Origin: Pelargonium cotyledonis
Lineage: Eukaryota > Streptophyta > Magnoliopsida > Geraniales > Geraniaceae
Reading direction: 5' to 3'
DNA length: 22,683 nt
Assembly: GCA_036897625.1 (NCBI GenBank)
Contig: JAYMTA010000969.1
Span: forward strand, 1 to 22,683
Every line of letters begins with the position of its first letter. The stretch's first letter is position 1. Position numbers and translations under genes: made by a program. Of this stretch, positions 10,101 to 20,484 are shown piece after piece. The notes below the pieces were generated by a model. That model was not told the DNA's origin and did no database searches. It worked only from the letters and a program-made list of their open reading frames with translations.

Positions 10101-13100
10101 CAATTAACTGGCTAAAGAGAGTGTCATGTGTTTCATAGGAATCAACCTTAATTAGTAAGTTTAGCTCTTACTCATATGTGTTGCTCAATTATCTTATAAC
10201 CCATCTTCAATCATCAAATCCAGGTACATCTCATAAATTTTGAGCTGTCTCTAACCGTGCATCGTATGCTTTATATTTTTATTTAAAAAAAATTAGTTAT
10301 AGTTCAGCACCATTATGAATATAGTGTAGATAATACATTTGTAAAATATTTATTTAAGAAGTTTAGAAGACAATTGCAATGGAGAGAGGATGCACTGCTA
10401 GTTTTGTATAATTGTATTAAACATGACTTTTTATTCTTAATTGTATTAAACGTGACTTTTTATTCTTAAAGTTTAAGACCTAATTTTAAAGTATCTATAG
10501 TTCAAGAGTCTAATAGAAATAAAACTCATAAAAATATGGAAATGATGACCTGCAATTGCTGAAATCATCATGGCTCACTCATATTACATTTGAGTCACAA
10601 GACCCATTGAAAACTTCATAAACTTTAATTGATAGAACCGTTCAAAAATCACAATTCAGGTGGTTCAAATTACCTGAATCTAACCATATGGTTCGCCCAA
10701 CTCCTTATCACCCATCAATGTGAGATTATATCTCCACTTTCCTGCATAAATGATATTATTTTATTTTTTTCCGTTCAAGATTATTTCTAACAATGTGTTT
10801 CCCTAAGATAAGCTAGCTAGAAGCCCTTGAGTGTGTAAAAATAAGAGCACAAAGGGTGTAAAAGGGAAAGCCCAACTCTAATAACTTACCTTTAATTTCG
10901 ACAAAAATGGAAGAGGACACTCATTTTGGGACAGGGGGAGTGAATTTGATAGTCTGATTGAATTTATATGTTAATGATTTCAATGCAGGGACACCTTTTC
11001 ACACCCTCCTTCCACCTTGGTGCAACCATCAATGCTAGATGCTACAAAAGATGTTCTTCACATACCTGACTTTGGTATTACTTATATTTGGATAAACACA
11101 GTTTTTGTTTGCTACAAGTTTAGATGTGTAAGTTTCAGTCTCATTCTTTCATTTCTTTGTTTTAACAGAAAAGGACTTTTGTCCTCGAATATATCCTCTA
11201 GGAAACAAGCAGTTGACTTTGAATGAGGGTGTCCCTGTAATATGCTTCCATTCTCTTCAGGTCAAGCCCTCCCCCGCGCCTCCATCGTTTGCTTCACAGA
11301 CAGTAATTGATTGCCAGCCTCTTATGGTATGTATCCAATATGAAATAAATTATACCTTCTCATATATCCTTTCAGTTGTTTCCTTTCTCAGTGTCATTTC
11401 CTATTCCTTGCTCAGATCCATCTTCAGGAAGAAACTTGTTTGAGGATAGCTTCCTTCATAGCCGATGGAATCACGGTCAATCCGGGTGTTGTTTTACCAG
11501 ATAATTCAATCAATTCCCTTGTATTCACTCTCAAGGAATTAGATATTACTGTTCCTTTGGGCACCTGTGCATCAGCTAGTCCTGCCAACAATAATAAGAT
11601 CACTGCTGAGAGGTCCTTCAGTGGAGCAAGGCTTCATATTGAAAACTTGTTCTTCTCTGAGACACCTTCACTAAGGCTTAAGCTGTTGAACTTGGATAAA
11701 GATCCTGCCTGTTTCTCTTTCTGGGAATGTCAAACTGTTGATGCAAGCCAGAACAAATGGACAACTGGATCATCACACCTTAGTTTGTCTCTGGAAACAT
11801 GTAATCGCTCAACTGAGCCTCATATTTCTGCCGGTTTGACTTCTGGCTTGTGGAAATGTGTTGAACTGAAAGATGTTTGCATTGAGGTGGCTATGGCGAC
11901 AACAGATGGGAAACCATTGACAGATGTTCCTCCTCCACGTGGTATTGTCAGAGTAGGGATTGCTTGCCAACAGTATTTATCTAATACTTCAGTTGAGCAG
12001 TTATTTTTTGTCCTAGATCTGTATGGATATTTCGGCGAAGTAAGCAAAAAGATAGCCCTTATCAGAAAAAGTAGCAAACAAAAGAAAAGAACAATTAAAT
12101 CTTTCAGTGGAAATCTGATAGAAAAGGTTCCTTGCGATACTTCAGTAAGTTTAGCTGTTGAGGATCTTCAACTTCGATTTTTGGAGTCTTCCTCCATGAA
12201 TATTCAAGGCATGCCTCTGGTTCAGTTTACTGGGGAACATTTATTCATTAAAGTTACTTACAGAACCCTTGGAGGTGCAGTTGCAGCTTCATACACTTTG
12301 TGCTGGGAGAGTGTTGAGGTTAGCTGTGTAGATGCTGAGGAAAATCTAGCTCATGAGAATGACACGGTTACAAGGTCTAATGAAAATGGTCTTTTGGTGT
12401 CTAATAGGGGATGTCCTCAACTGAGGGCTGTCTTTTGGGTGCATAACAAAAGGAATCATCAATCAAATAGCCATGGTTTAGCCATTCCGTTTCTGGACAT
12501 TAAAGTGGATCAAATGATTCCATTCAATGTACAAGATTCATTGTGTCACAGTCTAATTGTGTCAGCTTGTATTTCTGGTGTTCGACTTGGTGGAGGAATG
12601 AACTATACTGAAGGTCTTCTGCACCGGTTTGGGATATTCGGGCCTGATGGTGGTCCCGGGGAGGGGCTCTCAAGAGGGCTGGAACACATCTCTGTGGTGC
12701 CTCTATCTGAACTTTTCAATGCATCTCCTCTAACTGCTGATGAACCAGATGAGGGTAAGGGAGAAACAATCATGTGAAACTTTGTTTTATGCGTCATCTT
12801 TATATGTAGAATATTTACTGATTTCTACTACTATTTTTATTGTAACTGAAGTTATTTTGAATTTCCTATTTCTCCAGATTTAAGTCTGGAACATGAAATA
12901 GATGATGCTTCTTTGCATTTTGGAATACCAGATGATGTTGATTTATCTATAGAATTGAAAGATTGGTTATTTGCTCTCGAGGGTGCAAAGGAGATGTCAG
13001 ACAGATTATGTTTATACGGTCATGAAGATGTGGGCAGAGAGGAGAGGTGCTGGCATACAACTTTCCAGAGTTTGCAAGTTAATGCTAAAAGTAGTCCGGC

Positions 13101-15499
13101 CCATGGGGAAAATGGCAAAGCAAAATCACAGGGGGGCTTGAAATATCCTGTGGAGTTGGTCACGGTGATGATGATTTCCTCTTTGTGTGCTTTTCTTCTC
13201 CAGCCTTTACAATTATATAGTTTAAAATCTGGAAAAAGTATTTTTCTAGAACATAAATCCTAGCTTCATCAACTTTGTTTCATGGAAATTGTTATCTACA
13301 TGAGCTTAATTCACTATCAGTATGCCAGTATGCTGGATCCTCGTAGTATAATTTGCATATGGTATATCTAAGGGTACAAGGTGGATATACCTGTTCAATA
13401 GGTCAGGTGGCTAGTTATGAGAAACATTAGGAAATTTTATTTTGTACTCATCTCAACTATATGTCAATGAATAAAATAGTACTTCGCAATTGGAATGCAA
13501 TTTGTTATATGCAAATCAACTTGATGCTAGACTTGATCGGCAGGTTAAGGGTTGAAAATATAGTGATCTGCAGTGTATGTAAGCTCTGTATTTGAGCTGC
13601 CCATATGACACAGTATTTTAATGGCAATCGGCAATCCCATATGCTACATACCTTGATGATCCATCAACACTTCAGTTGTTTCATTATGAATTAAATCTAA
13701 AAATATGCTTCATTTTTCATCTTTATTTACCCCAAGTGAATTATGTCTCCAAATTTCATGTGATTTATATCATTTTTTGAAGCTTTCATAAGTTATTTGA
13801 CCTGCTGCAGGTTGGTGTGGAAGGTTTGCAGATCTTGAAGCCCCAGTCCCAGGATGCCATCCATCAAACTGATTTACCTGTACACATGGTGAAAGAAACC
13901 TTTGAGAAGTCTGGAGGGGTAGATCTTGAAGCTTGCATGGTGATATGTGATGATTGTGTCAATGAAGAAATAGGCAATTGGGTGGTAGAGAACCTAAAAT
14001 TCTGTGTTAAACAACCGGTAATGAGATGGTACTTCTAATCTATCTATTATTTTTATCTTGGAAGGTTCTTTGTTCTGATGAAATGTTTATTCTGTTCAGA
14101 TTGAGGCTGTTGTTAGGAAGGATGAGCTTCAACACCTCACATTTTTGTGCAAGTCTGAAGTTGAGTCGATGTGTCGGTTAACAGCTGGAGTCCTGCGGCT
14201 CCTGAAGCTGGAGAAGTCCATTGGTCAGGGTGCCATGGATCAGCTAAGCAACCTTGGTATGTCCAAAGCTTTTTTTTTTTTTTTGGATACAGAAAGGTGC
14301 TGAAATTCTTTCTTGCAACGGCCTAAAAGTGTATATATGCAAGGAACCAATAATGTTCAGGAAAGAGACTATGCCTCTTAACCCTAGCCTAGGGCTTTTG
14401 GCACCTTACTGCACCAAAGTGGTCTCTTACACCACCACCAAAGGTGTGCTGAGTGATATGTCCAAAGCTAAAGGAAAGTCAACAAGTTACTTCCTCCGTC
14501 CCAAAATAAACGTTCACTTTCTATTTTTGTTAGTTAGATATGTTTGAATTACCAAGAATAGCCTTAACATAAGTTGGTTAGGATACCTTGAGTTTGTTGC
14601 AACAAGAGCACATGAGGTTATAAAGCGGAAAACTTAACTCTTACTAACTCATCTTTAATCTTTACAAAAAAAATGGGAAGTGGACAATTATTTTGGGACC
14701 GAGAAAGTATATGTTATATATCTATTCTAGTCAGAGTTGGGACTCCTGTTTCCTACTAAGTCATATGATTGAAATCCTAAATGTCGGTTTAGATGGATGA
14801 AAGATCCTGTGTTTAGTTAACTAGCTATGCACAAATTTGAGGCGGATGCTTTAGAGTTTGCATTTTAAGAGCTTAAGTTATGTGGGTGTCATGTTTTATC
14901 TTTTGAAGATGTTCCTTTGGTCAAATTGCTTGTAAAAGATATGAAATATAAGCATATTAAGATTTGTGGGCTAGGCTTGAAGCAAATGTTGAAAGTAGTA
15001 TTGAACAGGCTTTGTAACATGTTATGGATTGATAGGATAATCTAGAATACATTTTTTGATAGAAATGTCAATAATTAGAAAAAACATGGAATGAACAAAA
15101 GAAAACCTAGAAGCATATACTTTCATGATAGTTATATTCGTTAGGCAGATGACCTTTGCTGTTTACCAACTTCTTTGGTGTGATTCTGAATTTATCGGTT
15201 GATGACATGCAGGAATTGAGGGCTTCGGTAAGATACTCTCTTCTGACATGCTCAGCAGGGGTACTAGTGCTGCTAGTACTCCGCGCCCTCTATCAAATAA
15301 TTCCAATGGAAGCTCGCATACGCACTTGGTTAGTTTACTTGAGGAGGAGATTGGTGATTCACGGGCCAAATGTGCTTCTCTTATTAGCGACATGAGTAGT
15401 TCAGAGTTGTGCACACAGCATCTTGCTGATATTAGACAACTCAGCCAGAAACTTGAAAGTATGCAGAATTTATTGACACAATTACGAACTCAAATTTAG
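4170..15499 (+). CDS. Chorein-N / UHRF1BP1-like (BLTP3-type) lipid transfer protein
   Basis: Twenty exons: 4170-4281, 4367-4455, 4669-4778, 5086-5140, 6538-6626, 7393-7459, 7551-7613, 7725-7892, 8025-8118, 8207-8286, 8379-8454, 8655-8698, 9284-9351, 10989-11074, 11169-11326, 11416-12754, 12878-13164, 13811-14017, 14100-14256 and 15213-15499. All junctions are GT-AG and phases close to 3636 nt, 1211 aa. The N-terminus (about residues 1-110, MESIMARALEYTLKYWLK, then an LNVTSARVGKLEI stretch) matches the chorein-N region of the plant UHRF1-binding-protein-1-like family (Arabidopsis At3g20720 by memory). The middle is beta-rich; the largest exon encodes residues about 454-899. The C-terminus (about 1155-1211) is a short Leu/Glu/Gln coiled coil. 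Animal relatives (BLTP3, SHIP164) are bridge-like proteins thought to move bulk lipid between membranes or on vesicles. The plant role is uncertain. The frame is intact. Confidence 0.93.
5571..5800 (+). repeat. Diverged direct repeat in intron 4 of the chorein-N gene
   Basis: The segment at about 5571-5667 and the segment at about 5722-5800 align in the same orientation. Shared landmarks are GTGCAA[AT]TTTAAT near the start and a CAAGAA(N)AA(N)CCTTGC block further in. The second copy is diverged and lacks roughly 17 nt. Intron 4 (5141-6537, 1397 bp) otherwise shows only AT-rich noncoding sequence. Confidence 0.55.
6365..6423 (+). repeat. Two 19-bp imperfect direct copies, 40 bp apart
   Basis: TACGCTGTTGGCAGTTGAG (6365-6383) and TACTCTGTTGACAGTTGAC (6405-6423) differ at three positions. 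They sit in intron 4 about 115 bp before exon 5. No function is apparent. Confidence 0.6.
8844..9097 (+). mobile_element. Stowaway-like MITE in intron 12 (copy 1)
   Basis: The element is about 254 bp. The left end reads CCTTCCGTCCCAAATTAAGTG and the right end CACTTATTTTGTGTTGGAGGGAG, inverted-repeat termini of the CTCCCTCCGTCCC type characteristic of Stowaway (Tc1/mariner-derived) MITEs. The right flank is TA (9098-9099); the left flank is degenerate. The interior is AT-rich without coding capacity. The internal word GAATTACCAATAGTGTCCTAA is shared, with changes, with the copy at 14490. The element is decayed, so transposition is not recent. Confidence 0.82.
10411..10468 (+). repeat. 29-bp tandem duplication in intron 13
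   Basis: Copies at 10411-10439 and 10440-10468 differ at one base (ACATGAC against ACGTGAC). Both begin ATTGTATTAAAC and end in ATTCTTA. This is a simple recent slippage-type duplication. Confidence 0.93.
10764..10940 (+). mobile_element. Decayed Stowaway-like MITE in intron 13 (copy 2)
   Basis: The right end CACTCATTTTGGGACAGGGG (about 10919-10938) is a clear Stowaway terminus. The left end at about 10764 (TTTCCGTTCAAGATTA) is weakly recognisable. Internal words such as CCCTTGAGT, AAGAGCACA and CCCAACTCT line up in order with the copy at 14490. About 177 bp, shortened. The boundary on the left is uncertain by several bases. Confidence 0.6.
14258..14469 (-). mobile_element. SINE-like retroposon, antisense, in intron 19
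   Basis: A perfect 13-bp direct repeat, TATGTCCAAAGCT, occurs at 14258-14270 and 14457-14469. Directly inside the left copy is a run of 14 T (14271-14284), then about 170 bp of non-AT-rich sequence, then the right copy. Read on the minus strand this is a body with a poly(A) tail flanked by a target-site duplication, the signature of LINE-driven retroposition. A pol III A-box-like word (TGGTGTAAGAG) is present near its 5' end; no good B-box is seen. The insertion sits two bases inside the intron, next to the exon 19 donor. Confidence 0.65.
14490..14707 (+). mobile_element. Stowaway-like MITE in intron 19 (copy 3)
   Basis: About 218 bp with termini CTTCCTCCGTCCCAAAATAA and TTATTTTGGGACCGAGAAAG, flanked on both sides by TA (14488-14489 and 14708-14709), the Stowaway target duplication. 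This is the best preserved of three related elements in this gene. It has no coding capacity. It begins 20 bp after the adjacent retroposon. Confidence 0.88.
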
Positions 15500-16155
15500 T
15501 GAACAACTTCATGCAATTCCTGCCATACAAGTCCCAACTTATAGCATATACCCGTTCTTTTTGTATATAAAGTACAAATTTATAAATTTTGAGTAGCAAC
15601 CAAAAGGTGTAATGTGGAAATTTGTATCCAAAGGATGCGAGAGTTAAATGCGTTGTTGTAGATTTTGGTGTTTGATGTTGTCTGTTTAGTCATGATGTTT
15701 AAACTGTGAGATGAATGAGAACACTGATTCTGAAATAAAGATTCAAGATCATCATCAAATCTAAGGTCATTTTCAACATAGTCTAGTTTCTTATATCCGA
15801 TTGGTTGAATGTCAACAGCTAGCAATCTTACAAAATAATTCTTGTCTTCTTGGGATCTCTAAAAGTCATCAGAGAAAGATTCTTGAAATGGTTTTTGGCT
15901 AAAATGCACACATAAACTGTTGAGAACCAGCTGATGTCTGGAATTATGGATACCTACATACCAAGTCCTAACAAGGTATGCTGACACCGCGCATTTTGGA
16001 TAATAATAAAAATGGATTAGTTTACTCCATTTGACAGTACCGACCTGGCCTGCGAATCTGCTGTCATGAAGGAATGAAGCAAAGATCTTTGTCTATACCT
16101 AATTTGATGAAGTAGCTAGCCTCTGGATAGGCGAACAGAATCATAGAAATTGAAC
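15500..16155. other. 3' UTR of chorein-N gene and ABCB promoter region
   Basis: A canonical AATAAA lies at 15734-15739, about 235 bp after the stop codon, and is the likely poly(A) signal of the chorein-N gene. The remaining 400 bp before the ABCB start must hold that gene's promoter and leader. I see no convincing TATA box, and no RNA gene or protein. Confidence 0.6.
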
Positions 16156-19100
16156 ATGGGCAGCAAAGATAGCATGTTTAGGTATGCTGATGGCATAGAC
16201 AAGCTTTTGATGTTTTTTTAGGACATTGGGCAGCATTGGAGATGGGTTGCAGAATCCTGTCATGATGTACGTTCTTAGCGATGTCATCACCGACTATGGA
16301 ACTATCAATGCTGATACCAATTTCACTGAAACTGTGGACAAGGTAAGCATATATTTCACCTCAGTTTTTGTGCTATTGTAGTTGAAGTAGAGAACAGATG
16401 TATCCTTGATGAAATTTTAAGCATAGTCTTTGATTATGTTTGTTGGATAAAGGATTTTGTTGGTTTCCATTTTTCAGTATGCACTTAGGCTGTTCTTGGC
16501 TGCACTTGGAGTTGGAGCTGCTGCTTTTGTTGGTATGTTCTGCTTTGAATTTTACTGGTTATTAGATTCATTTGGGGAACCATTTTCACTATCAATTGCT
16601 TCTGCAGAAGGACTTTGTTGGGCAAGAACTGCTGAGAGACAGACATCTCGTATACGAATGGAATACCTTAAAGCTGTGCTTAGACAAGAAGCTAGTTTCT
16701 TCGACACCCATGCTTCCGGTTCTTCCACAACTTACCAAGTAGTTTCAACCATATCTTCAGATGCCACTTCAATCCAAGTTGCTTTATGTGAGAAGGTTTG
16801 TACTTTTAACTACAAAACAAGCTTAGGTTGAGACTTGAGACCAATGTAATGATCTTTATATAATTACTTGGGCTCTTCTGCAGATACCTAATTGCCTTGC
16901 TTTCATGTCAACATTCTTCTCCTGCTTCATACTTGCCTTTGTGCTGTCATGGAAGCTTGCCTTGGCAGCCCTTCCCCTCACCATCTTGGTCATCCTTCCA
17001 GCACTCATATTTGGGAAGATGATGATGGACATGGCGATGAAGACTATTGAAGCTTATGGAATTGCTGGTGGGATTGCAGAACAAGCCATTTCTTCTGTAA
17101 GAACTGTCTACTCGTCTGTTGGGGAGCGACAAACTCTAGATAAGTTCAGCCAAGCACTTGAAAAAGTAATGGAAATTGGAGTGAAGCAAGGCCTTGCCAA
17201 AGGGTTGATGATGGGGAGCTTGGGGATGATGTATGTAGGATGGGCCTTTCTGGCTTGGGTAGGCACTTACTTGGTCACTGAGAAAGGCGAACGAGGTGGC
17301 CGCATTTTCACTTCTGGATTCAATGTACTCTTTGGAGCATTGTAAGTTCTTTCCCATCAGAAAATCCAAATTGCTGATCTTGTTATTGTTCTTGATCTTG
17401 ATGTTGAGTTTCATGTTCTCAGGAGTGTTTTGGGTGCACTCCCAAATATAACTTTCCTCACACAAGGAAGGGCTGCTGCTATTCGGATTCTGGAAATGAT
17501 TGATCGAGTTCCCGAAATAGACACCGAAGTCGGGAAAGGGAAGGCTTTGTCAAATGTAAGAGGGGAGATTCAGTTTAAGGACATTCATTTCAACTATCCA
17601 TCGCGACCTGGCAATCCGATCTTGCGAGGACTCACTCTCAAGGTTCCAGCTGGTAAGACTGCAGGTTTTGTGGGTAGCAGTGGATCTGGCAAGTCCACAA
17701 CCATTGCATTGCTTCAAAGATTTTATGACCCTACTCAAGGACACATTTTGCTGGATGGGCACAAAATAAAAAGACTTGAGCTCAAATGGTTGAGATCCCA
17801 AATGGGTCTGGTTAACCAGGAACCTGTGCTCTTTGCTACAACCATAAGAGAGAACATACTGTTTGGTAAAGAAGATGCTACCATGGATGATGTGATTGAT
17901 GCAGCCAAGAAAGCAAATGCAGATGACTTCATCTCCAAGTTACCGGACCGATATGAAACTCAAGTAAGCTAACTAATTTGAAATTACTTGTTCAAACCAT
18001 ATGCTTCTTAATATTGACTTCTATGAATCTTTTCTAGGTTGGCCAATTCGGTTTCCAACTGTCCGGTGGACAGAAGCAGAGAATCGCCATTGCTCATGCT
18101 CTAATCAGGAACCCGAAGATCTTGCTCCTTGATGAGGCCACTAGTGCACTAGATTCACAGTCTGAGAAACTAGTTCAGGAGGCTATTGACAAGGCATCAA
18201 TTGGGAGGACAACAATCATAATTGCTCACCGGTTGTCCACAATCCGACAAGCAAATCTAATTGTAGTTCTTGCAGCTGGAAGAGTAGTTGAATCAGGTAC
18301 ACATGATGATTTAAAGCATCTAAATGGCGGGCAAGGCGGAGAATACTCCGAGATGCTACAACTGCAAGACGTAGCAGCACGAAATGATGGTCCTGACAAT
18401 GATGTGAGTCCATATTACAGGACAAGTATTGATGCAAGCCCGTATTATAGCCATAGGAGCGTTGCTCCTACTCCCGTCAGTGTGAGGTCAAGCATTCAGG
18501 GAAGTCCATTGATGTACCCTTTTAGCCCTGCAATTTCCATTAGCGCGCCTTACTCGTTCTCCATCAACACAGATCATAGTAGAATAAGTCTTGATGATGA
18601 GTTCAACTTGAAGTTGAAGCAAGCTAATGGTCCTCCCTCGCAATGGCATTTGCTGAGAATGAATGCTCCTGAGAGGGGAAGAGCCTTGCTCGGATGCTTG
18701 GGCGCTCTAGGCTACGGAGCAGTTCAGCCTATAAATGCCTACTGTGTGGGAACACTCATTTCCATTTACTTCCAAACTGACAAATCTGTGATGAAGTCCA
18801 AATCAAGAACCTTGTCCTTCATTTTCTTAAGTATTGCTGTTTTCAACTTCTTTATTTGCATACTCCAGCACTACAGCTTTGCTGTCATGGGGGAGAGATT
18901 GACGAAAAGGGTTCGCGAGAAGTTGCTGGGGAAGCTTTTGACTTTTGAGATAGGATGGTTTGATAAAGATGAGAACACGAGTGCAGCCATTTGTGCAAGA
19001 CTAGCCACAGAAGCCAACATGGTCAAGTCCCTTGTTGGGGATAGGATGTCATTGTTGGTTTCAGCAATCTTCGGGGCTACCTTCGCGTATGCTCTAGGAC

Positions 19101-20484
19101 TCGTGCTCACATGGAAGCTATCCCTCGTGATGATCGCGGTGCAACCAATAGTCATTGGTAGCTTTTATGCGAGGAGTCTCTTGATGTCTGGCAATGCAGA
19201 GAAAACTAGTAAAGCACAGAACAAAGGAAGCCAACTTGCAAGTGAAGCTGTCATTAATCACCGAACTATAGTTGCATTCTCGTCCCAACGAAGAGTACTA
19301 GGATTCTTCGAAGCTACACTGGATGGTCCTAAGAAGGCGAGTGTTAAGCAATCTTGGTATGCAGGTCTTGGCTTGTCAAGCTCACAGTTCTTCAACACAG
19401 CTTCCACAGCTTTAGCTTATTGGTATGGTGGGAGGCTTTTGGCACAAGACCTGATATCTCCAAAACATCTCTTCCAAGCATTCTTTATCTTGCTTTTCAC
19501 AGCTTACTCGATTGCAGATGCAGGAGCTATGACTTCTGATATATCTAAAGAAAGCAACGCCATCCGTTCTCTTTTCCAAATCCTAGACAGGAATAGCGAG
19601 ATTGAACCGAACAGCACGCAAGAAACAGACACAAAGAAGAGACTAAAGGGTCGTGTTGAACTTAAGAATGTGTACTTTGCATATCCAGCCCGACCAGATC
19701 AGATGATCTTTAAGGGCCTAAACCTTAGAATCGACGCAGGAAAGGCAGTGGCACTTGTGGGACAGAGTGGTTCGGGCAAATCCACCATAATTGGTCTCAT
19801 AGAAAGGTTTTATGACCCAATTAAAGGATCAGTACATCTTGATAATCAGGACATCAAGAACTATAATCTGAGACTGATGCGATCACAAATTGCATTAGTC
19901 AGCCAAGAACCAACTCTCTTCGCAGGAACTATCCGCTACAACATTGCCTATGGAAACGAGAACGCTAAAGAATCCGAGATCAAAAAGGCTGCAGTCCTTG
20001 CAAACGCTCACGAGTTCATAAGGCACTACTACAACCCAACCAAACTTTCTCGTCCTCTAAACGAATGTTGATCGCGTTCTTGAACTGTTTTGTTGTTGCT
20101 GCATATAGTGGAATGAAGGAGGGTTATGACGCAAACTGCGGAGAAAGAGGAGTTCAGCTATCGGGAGGGCAGAAGCAGAGAATCGCGCTAGCGCGCGCCA
20201 TCCTCAAGAACCCGGCGATCCTCTTGCTAGACGAAGCAACGAGTGCACTTGACAGTGTATCGGAGAGTTTGTTCCAAGAAGCACTAGAGAAAATGATGGT
20301 TGAGAGAACATGTGTAGTTGTTGCTCACAGGTTGTCCACAATCCGAAAAGCGAACGCTATTGCTGTGATCAAGAATGGGAAAGTCGCGGAACAAGGCTCG
20401 CATGGCGAGTTGCTTTCGTTGGGACGAAACGGAGCTTACTACTCTCTGGTGAAGGTGCAAAATGGGAGCTCACGTTACAGGTAG
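16156..20484 (+). CDS. ABCB8: ABC transporter B family, ABCB8-like, frameshifted in TM1
   Basis: Seven exons: 16156-16342, 16478-16532, 16608-16795, 16884-17341, 17423-17963, 18038-20022 and 20109-20484. Discounting one T in the T7 run at 16213-16219, they give 3789 nt, 1262 aa, normal for a full-size plant ABCB (TMD-NBD-TMD-NBD). It begins [24 protein letters not shown]1 has Walker [10 protein letters not shown] (380-388), LSGGQ (484-488), Walker B ILLLDE (504-509) and His540. NBD2 has GQSGSGKST (1051-1059), LSGGQ (1155-1159), ILLLDE (1175-1180) and His1211. Between them is a Ser-rich linker with a repeated DxSPYY unit. [12 protein letters not shown] before the NBD1 signature is what I associate with ABCB8. 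Such proteins are plasma-membrane ATP-driven exporters; the substrate is unknown. The last intron (20023-20108) is GC-AG. The extra T may be a sequencing error or a real lesion; in-frame ATGs follow at 16262 and 16265. Confidence 0.88.
16533..16607 (+). other. 75-nt intron without in-frame stop (ABCB8 intron 2)
   Basis: This GT-AG intron is a multiple of three and reads open in the exon frame. Retention would add 25 residues between FV and EGLCW, in the second transmembrane region. It was removed here because ABCB8-type proteins I recall run directly from AFV into EG(M/L)CW. Confidence 0.8.
20023..20108 (+). other. GC-AG intron (ABCB8 intron 6)
   Basis: The reading frame demands removal of 86 nt to join CACGAGTTCATAAG to TGGAATGAAGG, giving [12 protein letters not shown], the normal ABCB sequence. 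The only boundary that does this is AAG|GCACTA at the donor and ATATAG|TGG at the acceptor, so the donor dinucleotide is GC. Unspliced, the frame ends at a TGA at 20069-20071 before the NBD2 signature. Confidence 0.8.

Larger units (their letters stand above)
9352..10988. other. Intron 13 of the chorein-N gene, noncoding content
   Basis: At 1637 bp this is the longest intron in the window. It holds a small hairpin at 9435-9456 (8-bp arms TTAAGCAG/CTGCTTAA, 6-nt loop), a 29-bp tandem duplication and a decayed MITE, listed separately. The stretch at about 9715-10100 contains GTGTC- and GATTC-rich wording that suggests old transposon debris. The 86-codon reading frame there resembles no known protein. 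Confidence 0.5.

Noticed and set aside
9855-10115. 86-codon open frame in intron 13
   Set aside because: Composition is that of AT-rich intron sequence and no domain is seen.
16182-16221. 40-nt GT-AG intron that would restore the ABCB8 frame (donor after ATGTTTAG, acceptor after the T run)
   Set aside because: At 40 nt it is below the usual minimum for plant introns, and it would delete [12 protein letters not shown], which is conserved in the family. A single extra T is the simpler reading. Automated predictors might call it, and RNA-seq would settle the point.
16457-16831. Continuous 124-codon frame reading through an ABCB intron
   Set aside because: Homology demands removal of 16533-16607; the frame is open only because that intron lacks stops.
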